Shown here in pieces: positions 1 through 6,166 of a stretch of DNA of 8,507 bases. The notes under the pieces were generated by a model. It saw only the letters and a list, made by a program, of their open reading frames with translations, was not told the origin of the DNA and ran no database searches. Source of the DNA: Methanomethylovorans sp. (GTDB lineage: Archaea > Halobacteriota > Methanosarcinia > Methanosarcinales > Methanosarcinaceae); contig JAHFZE010000291.1 of the NCBI GenBank assembly GCA_020854785.1, positions 1 to 8,507 on the forward strand. Direction: 5' to 3'. The position numbers and the translations under genes are program-made. Within the stretch, counting starts at the first letter, position 1. The number at the start of each line of letters is the position of its first letter.

Positions 1-17
1 TAATATTATAAATATAC
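1..17 (+). promoter_or_regulatory. Possible TATA box for the RHH/wHTH gene
   Basis: An AT-only stretch containing TTATAAATATA lies just before the first gene. Archaeal TATA boxes are centred about 26 bases before the transcript start, which would put the start very close to the ATG at 31, so a leaderless or nearly leaderless mRNA. The window edge cuts off any upstream B-recognition element, so this is only suggestive. Confidence 0.35.
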
Positions 18-30
18 TAGAGACGGTGTG

Positions 31-1341
31 ATGAAACGATTAACCATCAGCATGTCAGATGCTCTTTTTGATAAGCTGAACCAGGTAGATAATAAGAGCC
101 TGTTCATAAGGAAACTCATTGAGGGTGAACTCCGAAAAGGCATAGCTTATTCTTCAGATGCTGCTTATGAAAGCCTGGCAGGAGATATAGAGGATCTACA
201 TCACGAAATACGATCTCTGTCTTCCAGATTGGCATCAATTGAAAATCAAATTGTTGGTATCAAGACCGATCCCTTCTTCACAAAAGATGTGTCTGAGTCA
301 GATCTAGCTGCCAGCTATCAAATATCTTCCTTGCCCTTGTCAGAAAATGGAGATGGAACATCCGTTGCTCAAACTACTGTTGTGGATAGTTACTCAATGA
401 TCAATGAGCTTAATGAAGTTACAGATAAGGATATGCATTCTATTTCCGATAATATCTTGGATATTCAGGTCAACCTGTCTCCACAGGAGAGTGACAAAGT
501 TCTTCCTGTTCACAGTGATGAAATGCACAATATTCCATTTCGTAGTGTCGTGAATGTGGGGGCGCATAAAGGAGCCGTTTGTCCTGTAACAGAAACAAAT
601 GAAACACCTGTGAATTCGATGATAATAACTCCCGGCATGGCTGATCAGCTTCAAGAGTCTCCCTCAGCTCAAGAAAATAAATATTCTACTCCTTCTTTTG
701 TTATGCCCGAGCTTTCAGATGTTCCTACTCCCCCTCAGGGTCCCTTTGTCGCAGCTTCACCTGAACCTTCCGTACCTTCCACTCCCTCGTTCGTCATGCC
801 CGAGCTTTCAGATGTTCCTACACCCTCTCAGAGTCCCTTTGTCGCAGCTTCACCTGAACCTTCCGTACCTTCCACTCCCTTGTTCGTCATGCCTGAACTG
901 GGCGCGATGGAACATCCAAATATATCTTCCTTTGAGTTGCCTCCTTCCAGCGTGATGCCATCCTCAGAAAATGATATTCAAATGCCATCATTTGTTGCTC
1001 CAGATGTAGCAGCTTCCGGGGTACAGATGCAGCCACAGTCTTTCTTAATGCAGGAAACTCAGCCTCGATCTCTCTCGGAGTCTGCCATTATACAAACGCA
1101 GATCCAGAATAATGACAGTTCCAACTTTAACACAGTTAGCATGTCTGCAAATACCCGGCTTCAAGGGAACATTCTTATGTACCTGCCTCATGGTGCAAGG
1201 ATCAAAAGATCTATCATCAAAGGCCTTGTTTCAAAAAAGTTCAGTGCAGAAGAGATCGATGCAGAGGTAGACCTTATGGTCTCAGATAAATCTTTGCTTG
1301 TAGAAGTGGAAGATGGGGTGGAATATCTGCTAAGGCCTTGA
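31..1341 (+). CDS. Putative ribbon-helix-helix / winged-helix protein with long disordered repeat linker
   Basis: I do not recognise this as a named gene. Seen in the 436 residues: positions 1-37 look like a ribbon-helix-helix fold (strand KRLTISMS, then two helices with FIRKLIEGEL), as in CopG/Arc-type DNA-binding proteins. Residues 47-77 have the heptad pattern of a coiled coil. Residues 80-375 are low in hydrophobics and rich in Ser, Pro and Gln, so probably disordered; they contain two 31-residue tandem repeats plus a partial third (220-290). Residues 376-436 (ILMYLPHGARIKRSIIKGLV and onward) look like a small winged helix ending in a beta wing. The start is either GTG at 28 or ATG at 31; a later ATG at 52 would cut the first strand of the ribbon-helix-helix, so I reject it. 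It converges on a small zinc-finger gene. Inference: a dimeric DNA-binding or chromatin-associated regulator with two separated DNA-binding ends. The coding call is firm; the function is tentative. Confidence 0.85.
   Translation: MKRLTISMSDALFDKLNQVDNKSLFIRKLIEGELRKGIAYSSDAAYESLAGDIEDLHHEIRSLSSRLASIENQIVGIKTDPFFTKDVSESDLAASYQISSLPLSENGDGTSVAQTTVVDSYSMINELNEVTDKDMHSISDNILDIQVNLSPQESDKVLPVHSDEMHNIPFRSVVNVGAHKGAVCPVTETNETPVNSMIITPGMADQLQESPSAQENKYSTPSFVMPELSDVPTPPQGPFVAASPEPSVPSTPSFVMPELSDVPTPSQSPFVAASPEPSVPSTPLFVMPELGAMEHPNISSFELPPSSVMPSSENDIQMPSFVAPDVAASGVQMQPQSFLMQETQPRSLSESAIIQTQIQNNDSSNFNTVSMSANTRLQGNILMYLPHGARIKRSIIKGLVSKKFSAEEIDAEVDLMVSDKSLLVEVEDGVEYLLRP
688..900 (+). repeat. 93-bp in-frame tandem repeat (2.3 copies)
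   Basis: Unit 1 is 688-780, unit 2 is 781-873, and a partial third copy runs 874-900. Units 1 and 2 differ at 7 of 93 bases, all in the 5' two thirds; the last 40 or so bases are identical. Each unit encodes 31 residues, beginning TPSFVMPELSDVPTP and ending FVAASPEPSVPS. Weaker relatives of the SFVMPEL core follow at protein residues 298-306, 318-326 and 336-343. The repeat keeps the reading frame, so copy number can change without breaking the protein. Confidence 0.95.
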
Positions 1342-1361
1342 TGCATCTGGATCAGCTGCAA

Positions 1362-1367
1362 TTTTTT
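1362..1367 (+). terminator. T-tract downstream of the RHH/wHTH gene
   Basis: Six consecutive T residues lie 20 bases past the stop codon of the first gene. Archaeal RNA polymerase can terminate on oligo-T without a strong hairpin, and only weak dyad symmetry precedes this tract. It also overlaps the stop codon of the zinc-finger gene on the other strand. Confidence 0.3.
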
Positions 1368-1527
1368 AACGAGTTATATCAGAAACTGAGCGTCCAGATC
1401 CTGCGCATTGAACACATGTCCTCCTTTCATGGCTAAAGCATCGTAAACATACATTTTTTCCACACAAGGAACAAGTGTACATTTTTCCGGCCATGCCGCA
1501 TATGTTGCAGATACCTGTGATCTCCAT
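1366..1527 (-). CDS. Small HIT-type zinc-finger-like protein (53 aa)
   Basis: This short gene starts at ATG 1527, six bases after a perfect GGAGG, and stops with TAA at 1366. The 53-residue product begins MEITGICNICG. It has eight cysteines in four CxxC pairs: C7/C10, C19/C22, C27/C30 and C38/C41, with His33 between the last two. The layout C-x2-C-x8-C-x2-C-x4-C-x2-C-x2-H-x4-C, with a Tyr two residues before C19, closely matches the zf-HIT treble-clef finger, which binds two zinc ions in a cross-brace. Family knowledge: eukaryotic HIT fingers occur in chromatin-remodelling and snoRNP-assembly proteins, mostly as protein-protein contacts. Here the whole protein is essentially the finger plus a 12-residue tail (42-53). 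It lies 82 bases downstream of ilvD and 24 bases from the convergent RHH gene. The coding call is strong from the ribosome-binding site and cysteine pattern; the HIT assignment is an inference from spacing. Confidence 0.82.
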   Translation of the reverse strand: MEITGICNICGMAGKMYTCSLCGKNVCLRCFSHERRTCVQCAGSGRSVSDITR

Positions 1528-1533
1528 TGTTTG

Positions 1534-1538
1534 CCTCC
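1534..1538 (-). promoter_or_regulatory. Shine-Dalgarno GGAGG of the zinc-finger gene
   Basis: A perfect GGAGG on the minus strand sits six bases before the ATG at 1527. It is one of the best ribosome-binding sites in the window and is the main proof that the 53-codon frame is translated. Confidence 0.8.
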
Positions 1539-1576
1539 AAAAGTTCTGACAAGATCTTTGTTATCGATAGTGTACG

Positions 1577-1608
1577 AAAAAATATAGCAGTGCAGGTTTT
1601 ATCTGCAC
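1577..1608 (-). terminator. Hairpin plus T-tract after ilvD
   Basis: On the minus strand GTGCAG (1608-1603) and CTGCAC (1595-1590) form a 6-bp stem with a 7-base loop. It begins two bases past the ilvD stop and is followed seven bases later by six T residues (1582-1577). This fits a terminator for ilvD. The same CTATATTTTTT stretch could also act as a TATA box for the zinc-finger gene, since a transcript starting about 26 bases on would have a leader of roughly 30 bases. Confidence 0.5.
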
Positions 1609-1609
1609 A

Positions 1610-3271
1610 TTATTCGAAGATAGCACCTTTACTTGCCGAACTGACATATTTCCTGTATCTTGCAAGATAGCCCGTGATCTTCTTCTCCGGGGGTTTGAAC
1701 GTTGCTTTTCTTTTTGCCAGCTCTTCTTCAGATACTTTCAGGTCAAGTTTGCGCGCTGGAATATCGATCCCAATGATATCTCCCTCCTTTACCAGAGCAA
1801 TGGGGCCGCCCTCCTGGGCTTCAGGAGATACATGGCCTATACATGGACCACGGGTACCTCCAGAGAACCTGCCATCAGTAACAAGAGCTACTGATTCTAT
1901 GAGTCCCATTCCTGCGATAGCCGATGTTGGTGAGAGCATTTCTCTCATTCCTGGGCCACCTTTTGGTCCTTCATAACGGATAACAACCACATCCCCAGCC
2001 GTTATTTTTCCAGACATGATCGCTGACATGGCTGCTTCTTCACTGTCAAAGACCTTTGCAGGGCCGCTGTGCTTGAGCATCTTTGGACTGACTGCAGCCT
2101 GTTTGACCACAGAACCATCAGGCGCAAGGCTACCCTTGAGTACTGCGATCCCGCCCTCTTCATGGAATGGTGAGTCAAGTGTCTTAATGACCTGAGCATT
2201 CATTTTGGGGTTAAGGACCACAAAACTTTCCAGATTCTCACCAACAGTTTTCCCTGTAACTGTCAACTGATCCAGATGCATTTTCGTGCTAAGCTTCTGC
2301 ACGATGGCCTGTATTCCTCCTGCCCTGTCAAAGTCCAGCATATAATTTATGCCTCCGGGCTTCAGGGATGTAATGTGGGGAGTAGTGCGGCTAAGCTTAT
2401 CAAAAGTGTCCAATGTAAGCTGTAGTCCGAAAGCATGAGCAATGGCTGGAAGGTGCAGTGTGGTGTTCGTACTTCCACCAATTGCCATGTCCACCATAAT
2501 GGCATTCTCAAAGGCTTCCATGGTGACTATCTTTCGGGCTGTGAGCCCTTCCTTAACCATGGCCACGATACGCTCACCCGAGGTCTTGGCCAGACGTGTC
2601 TTCTTTGCATCTACTGCGTGTGCTGTGGCACAGCCCGGAAGGCTCAGGCCAAGAGCCTCTGTCATGCATGCCATGGTGTTGGCGGTGTACATGCCTGCGC
2701 ATGAACCGGCTCCGGAGCATGCACATTCTTCCAGTTGCTGGAGCTTATTATCTGCCATCTTCTCGGAGCTGCATGCGCCAACTCCCTCAAACACAGATAT
2801 CAGATCTCTGTATTCATCATCAACGAATCCTGGCATCATAGGACCGCCGGTCACAACGATGGTAGGAATATCCAGCCGGCCAGCAGCCATGAGATGTCCT
2901 GGTGTGATCTTGTCACATGCTGTTATCATGACCATTGCATCCAGCTGGTGTCCCTGGAGCACGAGTTCAATGGAATCTTCAATAGCTTCACGACTCGGAA
3001 GAGAATATTTCATTCCTTCATGGCCCATGGCGATCCCATCACATATCCCGATGGTGTGAAACTCAAAAGGAACGCCGCCTGCACTACGAATACCAGCCTT
3101 CACTGCTTCTGATAACTTGTCCAGGTGAATGTGTCCTGGTATCAGTTCTGTCCATGAGTTGACCACTGCAATGAAGGGTCTTTCCATTTCGGCATCTGTC
3201 AGACCTGTTGCCCTGAGCAGGGAACGGTTTGGCGCACGCTCTATTCCTTTCTTGGTCTTATCGCTTCTCAT
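1610..3271 (-). CDS. ilvD: Dihydroxy-acid dehydratase
   Basis: This 553-residue protein is a full-length member of the IlvD/Edd family. It dehydrates 2,3-dihydroxy-isovalerate and 2,3-dihydroxy-3-methylvalerate to the 2-keto acids, the third step of valine and isoleucine synthesis (and a source of leucine and pantothenate precursors), in the cytoplasm. Visible motifs: [10 protein letters not shown] at 78-87, CDKITPG at 119-125 (Cys ligand, then the Lys carbamylated in characterised family members), the [15 protein letters not shown] block with Cys191, and GRFSGGTRG with Ser470, the presumed catalytic base. At 45-47 the sequence is PGH where [2Fe-2S] homologues have PCN, as in the E. coli enzyme, so I infer an oxygen-sensitive [4Fe-4S] type. 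The start is ATG 3271, seven bases after GAGG; an ATG at 3284 is out of frame. It is divergent from the radical SAM gene and no other ilv gene adjoins it, so it appears to be a stand-alone biosynthetic gene. Confidence 0.97.
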   Translation of the reverse strand: MRSDKTKKGIERAPNRSLLRATGLTDAEMERPFIAVVNSWTELIPGHIHLDKLSEAVKAGIRSAGGVPFEFHTIGICDGIAMGHEGMKYSLPSREAIEDSIELVLQGHQLDAMVMITACDKITPGHLMAAGRLDIPTIVVTGGPMMPGFVDDEYRDLISVFEGVGACSSEKMADNKLQQLEECACSGAGSCAGMYTANTMACMTEALGLSLPGCATAHAVDAKKTRLAKTSGERIVAMVKEGLTARKIVTMEAFENAIMVDMAIGGSTNTTLHLPAIAHAFGLQLTLDTFDKLSRTTPHITSLKPGGINYMLDFDRAGGIQAIVQKLSTKMHLDQLTVTGKTVGENLESFVVLNPKMNAQVIKTLDSPFHEEGGIAVLKGSLAPDGSVVKQAAVSPKMLKHSGPAKVFDSEEAAMSAIMSGKITAGDVVVIRYEGPKGGPGMREMLSPTSAIAGMGLIESVALVTDGRFSGGTRGPCIGHVSPEAQEGGPIALVKEGDIIGIDIPARKLDLKVSEEELAKRKATFKPPEKKITGYLARYRKYVSSASKGAIFE

Positions 3272-3278
3272 ATGATAA

Positions 3279-3282
3279 CCTC
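3279..3282 (-). promoter_or_regulatory. Shine-Dalgarno GAGG of ilvD
   Basis: GAGG on the minus strand, seven bases before ATG 3271, sets the ilvD start and excludes the out-of-frame ATG at 3284. Confidence 0.6.
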
Positions 3283-3320
3283 ATGGTCTTGGATTCTAAA
3301 GCTAGTAAGGTTATGTGCAA

Positions 3321-3333
3321 GATATATAAATAG
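3321..3333. promoter_or_regulatory. Shared bidirectional TATA element between ilvD and the radical SAM gene
   Basis: GATATATAAATAG reads as a TATA box on the plus strand, and its complement CTATTTATATATC reads as one on the minus strand. It is the only strong candidate in the 130 bases between the two starts. Centred at about 3327, it predicts transcript starts near 3353 (+) and 3300 (-), giving leaders of roughly 49 bases for the radical SAM gene and 29 for ilvD. The plus-strand prediction falls after the ATG at 3345, which supports the later start at 3402. Confidence 0.5.
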
Positions 3334-3393
3334 GCAACCAGTTTATGCATAGTATTTCATCTGTCGCCATAGAGCTTCAGCTGAAGATCATCC

Positions 3394-3397
3394 GAGG
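3394..3397 (+). promoter_or_regulatory. Shine-Dalgarno GAGG fixing the radical SAM start
   Basis: GAGG four bases before ATG 3402. The in-frame ATG at 3345 has no such site and lies upstream of the transcript start predicted from the TATA box. Confidence 0.5.
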
Positions 3398-3401
3398 AAA
3401 A

Positions 3402-5081
3402 ATGAAAGCGCTTATCATTGATGGTTATGTGGACGAACCAGCCTGTTTTGGTGTTCCTCCTTATATTTCTCCTTATATCAGGTACCTTGCAGGGGCAATG
3501 CGGGAGCAGGGCATTCCTGCGCAGGATATATTCTATTCGGCTATTGACAGCATAAGGCTCAACCCCAAGGTCCATGAGAAGATTATCAGGGAAGCAGATC
3601 TTGTTGTGATAATTGCCGGAATGACCGTACCGGGAAAGTACCTCCGCTCCACACCTATCAGCTTACAGGAATTACAAATCCTCAGCCGTACTGCAACAGG
3701 CAAGGTGGTGCTGGGTGGTCCTATCAGATTAGGTTTCAGTTCAGAGGGTGGCAAGAGGGCATCCAGTTTATCGGGGCTGGAAAATACTTTTTGTAGCGGG
3801 GCTGATGTGGAAGCATTCGTGTATGATCTGCTAAAGGATGGCAAGTTAGGAAACCCTGCAAACGTAACTGACAGGTCAAGATCTGTCCAGGAGATCGGGA
3901 GATGGTCGAAAAAAGGCGCTTTCATAATCAGTCAGCATCCGGATTATCCTAATGTTATGTGTGAGCTTGAGACTTACAGAGGATGCGGACGCAGAAAGCA
4001 TTGTTCTTTCTGTACGGAACCTTTCTATGGAAGACCAGACCATAGACCTGTAGACGATGTGATCGCGGAAGTACAGGCTCTATATGAGGAAGGTGCCCGC
4101 CATTTCCGTATTGGGAGGCAGCCCGATCTGTTATCATATCAGTCAAAAGATAAGGGGGGCGATTTGCCAGTTCCAAATCCCATGGCAATTGATTCTCTTT
4201 ACAGGGGAATACGTGCTGTAGCTCCTAGTCTGCAGGTATTGCATATGGATAATATCAATCCTGCAACAATAGCAGCTTTTCCTGATGCGAGTGAGGCTAT
4301 AGTTAGTACCATAGTGAGATATCACACATCAGGAGATGTGGCTGCCATGGGTATGGAAAGTGCTGATCCTGAAGTAATAAGGAGGAACGGGCTTAAGGTA
4401 TCAGCAGATGAGATGTTCGCTGCTATAGGGCTTGTAAATAAGATAGGGGGGAGAAGAGGTGATAACGGGATGCCTGAACTTCTTCCGGGTCTTAATTTCG
4501 TGCATGGTCTGATGGGAGAGACAAAGGAGACCTTCAGGCTTAATTACGATTTCCTTCGGAAGGTACTTGATTCTGGATCGTTGCTTCGCCGCATCAATAT
4601 CAGGCAGGTCATGGCTTTCCAGGGAACTCCAATGTTCGGTAATGATGCAGCAGTGGGAAAGCATAAGAAAGAATTCCTGCGTTACAAAGAGAAGGTCAGA
4701 AAGGAAATCGATCATCCCATGCTGAGAAAAGTTGTTCCTGCCGGTACGGTCCTTCGAAATGTATTGTTAGAAGTAAATGAAGGGAATACTACTTTCGGGC
4801 GCCAGATGGGTTCCTATCCTTTACTTGTTGGTATTCCGGCAAAGCTGGGTACTGGGTATTATACGGACGTAACCGTGATAGAACACGGATTCCGCTCTAT
4901 AACTGCAATACCATATCCTCTTGATGTCAACAATTCAGGACTGGAGCTTTTACAAAGAGTGCCTGGCGTAGGCAGATCAATGGCTGCAAAGATCTTCAGA
5001 GAAAGACCTTACAAGGACATTCAGGAACTAATGTGTAAAACAGGTTTGAACTCCGATATTCTCAGATACATTGAGATATGA
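3402..5081 (+). CDS. Radical SAM protein with TRAM-like segment and C-terminal helix-hairpin-helix
   Basis: The 559 residues from ATG 3402 give a layered protein. Residues 1-150 look like a Rossmann-type, B12-binding-like fold (MKALIIDGYV; VVLGGPIRLG at 102-111). Residues 187-205 carry the cluster motif as C195-x5-C201-x2-C204 rather than the usual CX3CX2C, preceded by TYRG. The catalytic barrel follows, with MGMES at 316-320 and LNFVHGLMGET at 364-374. Residues about 446-506 (LRNVLLEVNE, SYPLLVGIP, DVTVIEHGFRSI) resemble a TRAM RNA-binding barrel. Residues 513-545 contain a helix-hairpin-helix (LLQRVPGVGRSMAAKIF). This matches the uncharacterised archaeal class described as radical SAM with C-terminal HhH (COG1031, by memory). 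Inference: a cytoplasmic iron-sulfur enzyme that modifies RNA or another nucleic acid; the actual substrate is unknown. A start at 3345 would add 19 residues, but the ribosome-binding and TATA positions disfavour it. Confidence 0.93.
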   Translation: MKALIIDGYVDEPACFGVPPYISPYIRYLAGAMREQGIPAQDIFYSAIDSIRLNPKVHEKIIREADLVVIIAGMTVPGKYLRSTPISLQELQILSRTATGKVVLGGPIRLGFSSEGGKRASSLSGLENTFCSGADVEAFVYDLLKDGKLGNPANVTDRSRSVQEIGRWSKKGAFIISQHPDYPNVMCELETYRGCGRRKHCSFCTEPFYGRPDHRPVDDVIAEVQALYEEGARHFRIGRQPDLLSYQSKDKGGDLPVPNPMAIDSLYRGIRAVAPSLQVLHMDNINPATIAAFPDASEAIVSTIVRYHTSGDVAAMGMESADPEVIRRNGLKVSADEMFAAIGLVNKIGGRRGDNGMPELLPGLNFVHGLMGETKETFRLNYDFLRKVLDSGSLLRRINIRQVMAFQGTPMFGNDAAVGKHKKEFLRYKEKVRKEIDHPMLRKVVPAGTVLRNVLLEVNEGNTTFGRQMGSYPLLVGIPAKLGTGYYTDVTVIEHGFRSITAIPYPLDVNNSGLELLQRVPGVGRSMAAKIFRERPYKDIQELMCKTGLNSDILRYIEI

Positions 5082-5083
5082 TC

Positions 5084-5101
5084 TGTTCATTTATTTGAAC
5101 A
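5084..5101. terminator. Small hairpin between convergent genes
   Basis: TGTTCA and TGAACA form a 6-bp stem with a 6-base loop, starting three bases after the radical SAM stop and covering the stop of the UPF0104 gene on the other strand. Only 9 bases separate the two stop codons. There is no clear T-tract, so a bidirectional terminator is only a possibility. Confidence 0.25.
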
Positions 5102-6131
5102 TGCGTTTTATGTAATCTGTATCTTTTATTATTTTCAGGCTCACGAATCCACCTACTGCCAGATTCATATAGAACGTTATTGCTCTCCATGCCACAACCA
5201 CAATTCCGATCAGTGAAGAGGCTACAAAGAAAGAGAAAAGTGTTGAAGCACCGATCTCGGCCACTCCTCCTGCACCCGGAGTGATAGATACTACCATTAT
5301 GACCATCAGGATTATCTGGGAAGCATAGGCTAACAGGGGCTGAAACTGCTGGTTCAGCCCATACAGAAGTACTGGGAGCACCGAAAAGTCCAAAGTCCAG
5401 ACTATGAAGGTACATATCATGCCTAAAAACAGACCTTTTCTTCCCTCTTTCATGAACATTGCAACACTATCGTGTAAATGTTCCAGTTCTGAATCAACGC
5501 GCTCCAGGATACCGGGCAAGATGGTTTCTGTCTTTTTTCCAAATAAGCGGCTGAAAAGCTGAACAAGGAAATACATGAACTTACGGGTATGTTTTGGTTT
5601 CCATAGTCCATAGACCAATATTGAGAATAGGCATAAAAGAACTATTTCCCCTATCATAAGGGCTGTTTGAATGTTTGTATTTGCGCCGGCAGTTGTCAGG
5701 GATTCTCTCATCACATACAAAGAAAGGGGTACAAGTGATATTATCAGGAGTCCATCCATCAACCGCTCTCCAAGGATCACAGCAGTTGCTTTACCAAGAG
5801 GAATAGATCTTCTGTTTAAAAGGTGTACACGCAAAGGTTCCCCACCCACTGCCGCAGGGGTGATCGCTGCTATGAACATGCTGGAAGTTACGATCGCCGT
5901 AGAGTCCTTTATGTTGATTTTATATCCCAATGCCCCACACATCGTTTTGATCCTGATGCCCTGCATAAATAAAGAAAATATGTGCAACAGTACAGCCAGA
6001 ATTATATATTCATGTTTGATCTGAATGATAGCTTCCAGAGTGCTGGCGTCAAAAGTTAATGCTATTACCAAAACCCCTGAGAACAGGCTGATTAGAAGTG
6101 ATATTAATACCCATTTCTTTAATTTGTTCAT
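5091..6131 (-). CDS. UPF0104 / LPG-synthase-TM-like integral membrane protein (flippase-like)
   Basis: The 346-residue protein is strongly hydrophobic with about seven to eight membrane spans, roughly at 7-25, 41-58, 79-96, 125-141, 156-177, 233-258, 267-286 and 300-330. A basic cytoplasmic-looking loop lies at 178-232. Family signatures: TPAAVGGEPLR at 91-101, ERLMD at 122-126 and TPGAGGVAEIG at 284-294. These mark the UPF0104 / lysylphosphatidylglycerol-synthase transmembrane domain, called flippase-like. Relatives include the membrane part of MprF and of haloarchaeal AglD. No glycosyltransferase or LPG-synthetase catalytic domain is fused here. Its gene follows the NDP-sugar synthase with a 35-base gap, so it is probably co-transcribed and may move or handle a polar lipid or lipid-linked sugar. 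I chose ATG 6131 (MNKLKKW before the first span); an in-frame TTG at 6158 would add nine residues, and neither has a clear ribosome-binding site. Confidence 0.92.
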   Translation of the reverse strand: MNKLKKWVLISLLISLFSGVLVIALTFDASTLEAIIQIKHEYIILAVLLHIFSLFMQGIRIKTMCGALGYKINIKDSTAIVTSSMFIAAITPAAVGGEPLRVHLLNRRSIPLGKATAVILGERLMDGLLIISLVPLSLYVMRESLTTAGANTNIQTALMIGEIVLLCLFSILVYGLWKPKHTRKFMYFLVQLFSRLFGKKTETILPGILERVDSELEHLHDSVAMFMKEGRKGLFLGMICTFIVWTLDFSVLPVLLYGLNQQFQPLLAYASQIILMVIMVVSITPGAGGVAEIGASTLFSFFVASSLIGIVVVAWRAITFYMNLAVGGFVSLKIIKDTDYIKRMFK

Positions 6132-6166
6132 ACTTGCACAGCCCAAGGGCAGGAACAAAAAAGATG

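Noticed and set aside
688..900. CRISPR-like or mobile repeat
   Set aside because: Head-to-tail, no spacers, in frame and coding; it is a protein tandem repeat.
698..955. 85-codon overlapping frame with repeated SFQMFLHPLRVPLSQLHL-like units
   Set aside because: The repetition comes from the same 93-bp DNA repeat read in another frame; the main frame has the full-length domains and this one has no start signal.
2442..3059. 205-codon plus-strand frame opposite ilvD, with others nearby at 1674, 2435, 2596 and 2735
   Set aside because: They lie antisense to strongly conserved ilvD motifs, have no ribosome-binding site and give low-complexity, unrecognisable proteins; they mirror the ilvD codon pattern.
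3345..3401. N-terminal extension of the radical SAM protein from ATG 3345
   Set aside because: No ribosome-binding site, it begins upstream of the transcript start predicted from the TATA box, and the added 19 residues precede a well-formed first beta strand at 3402.
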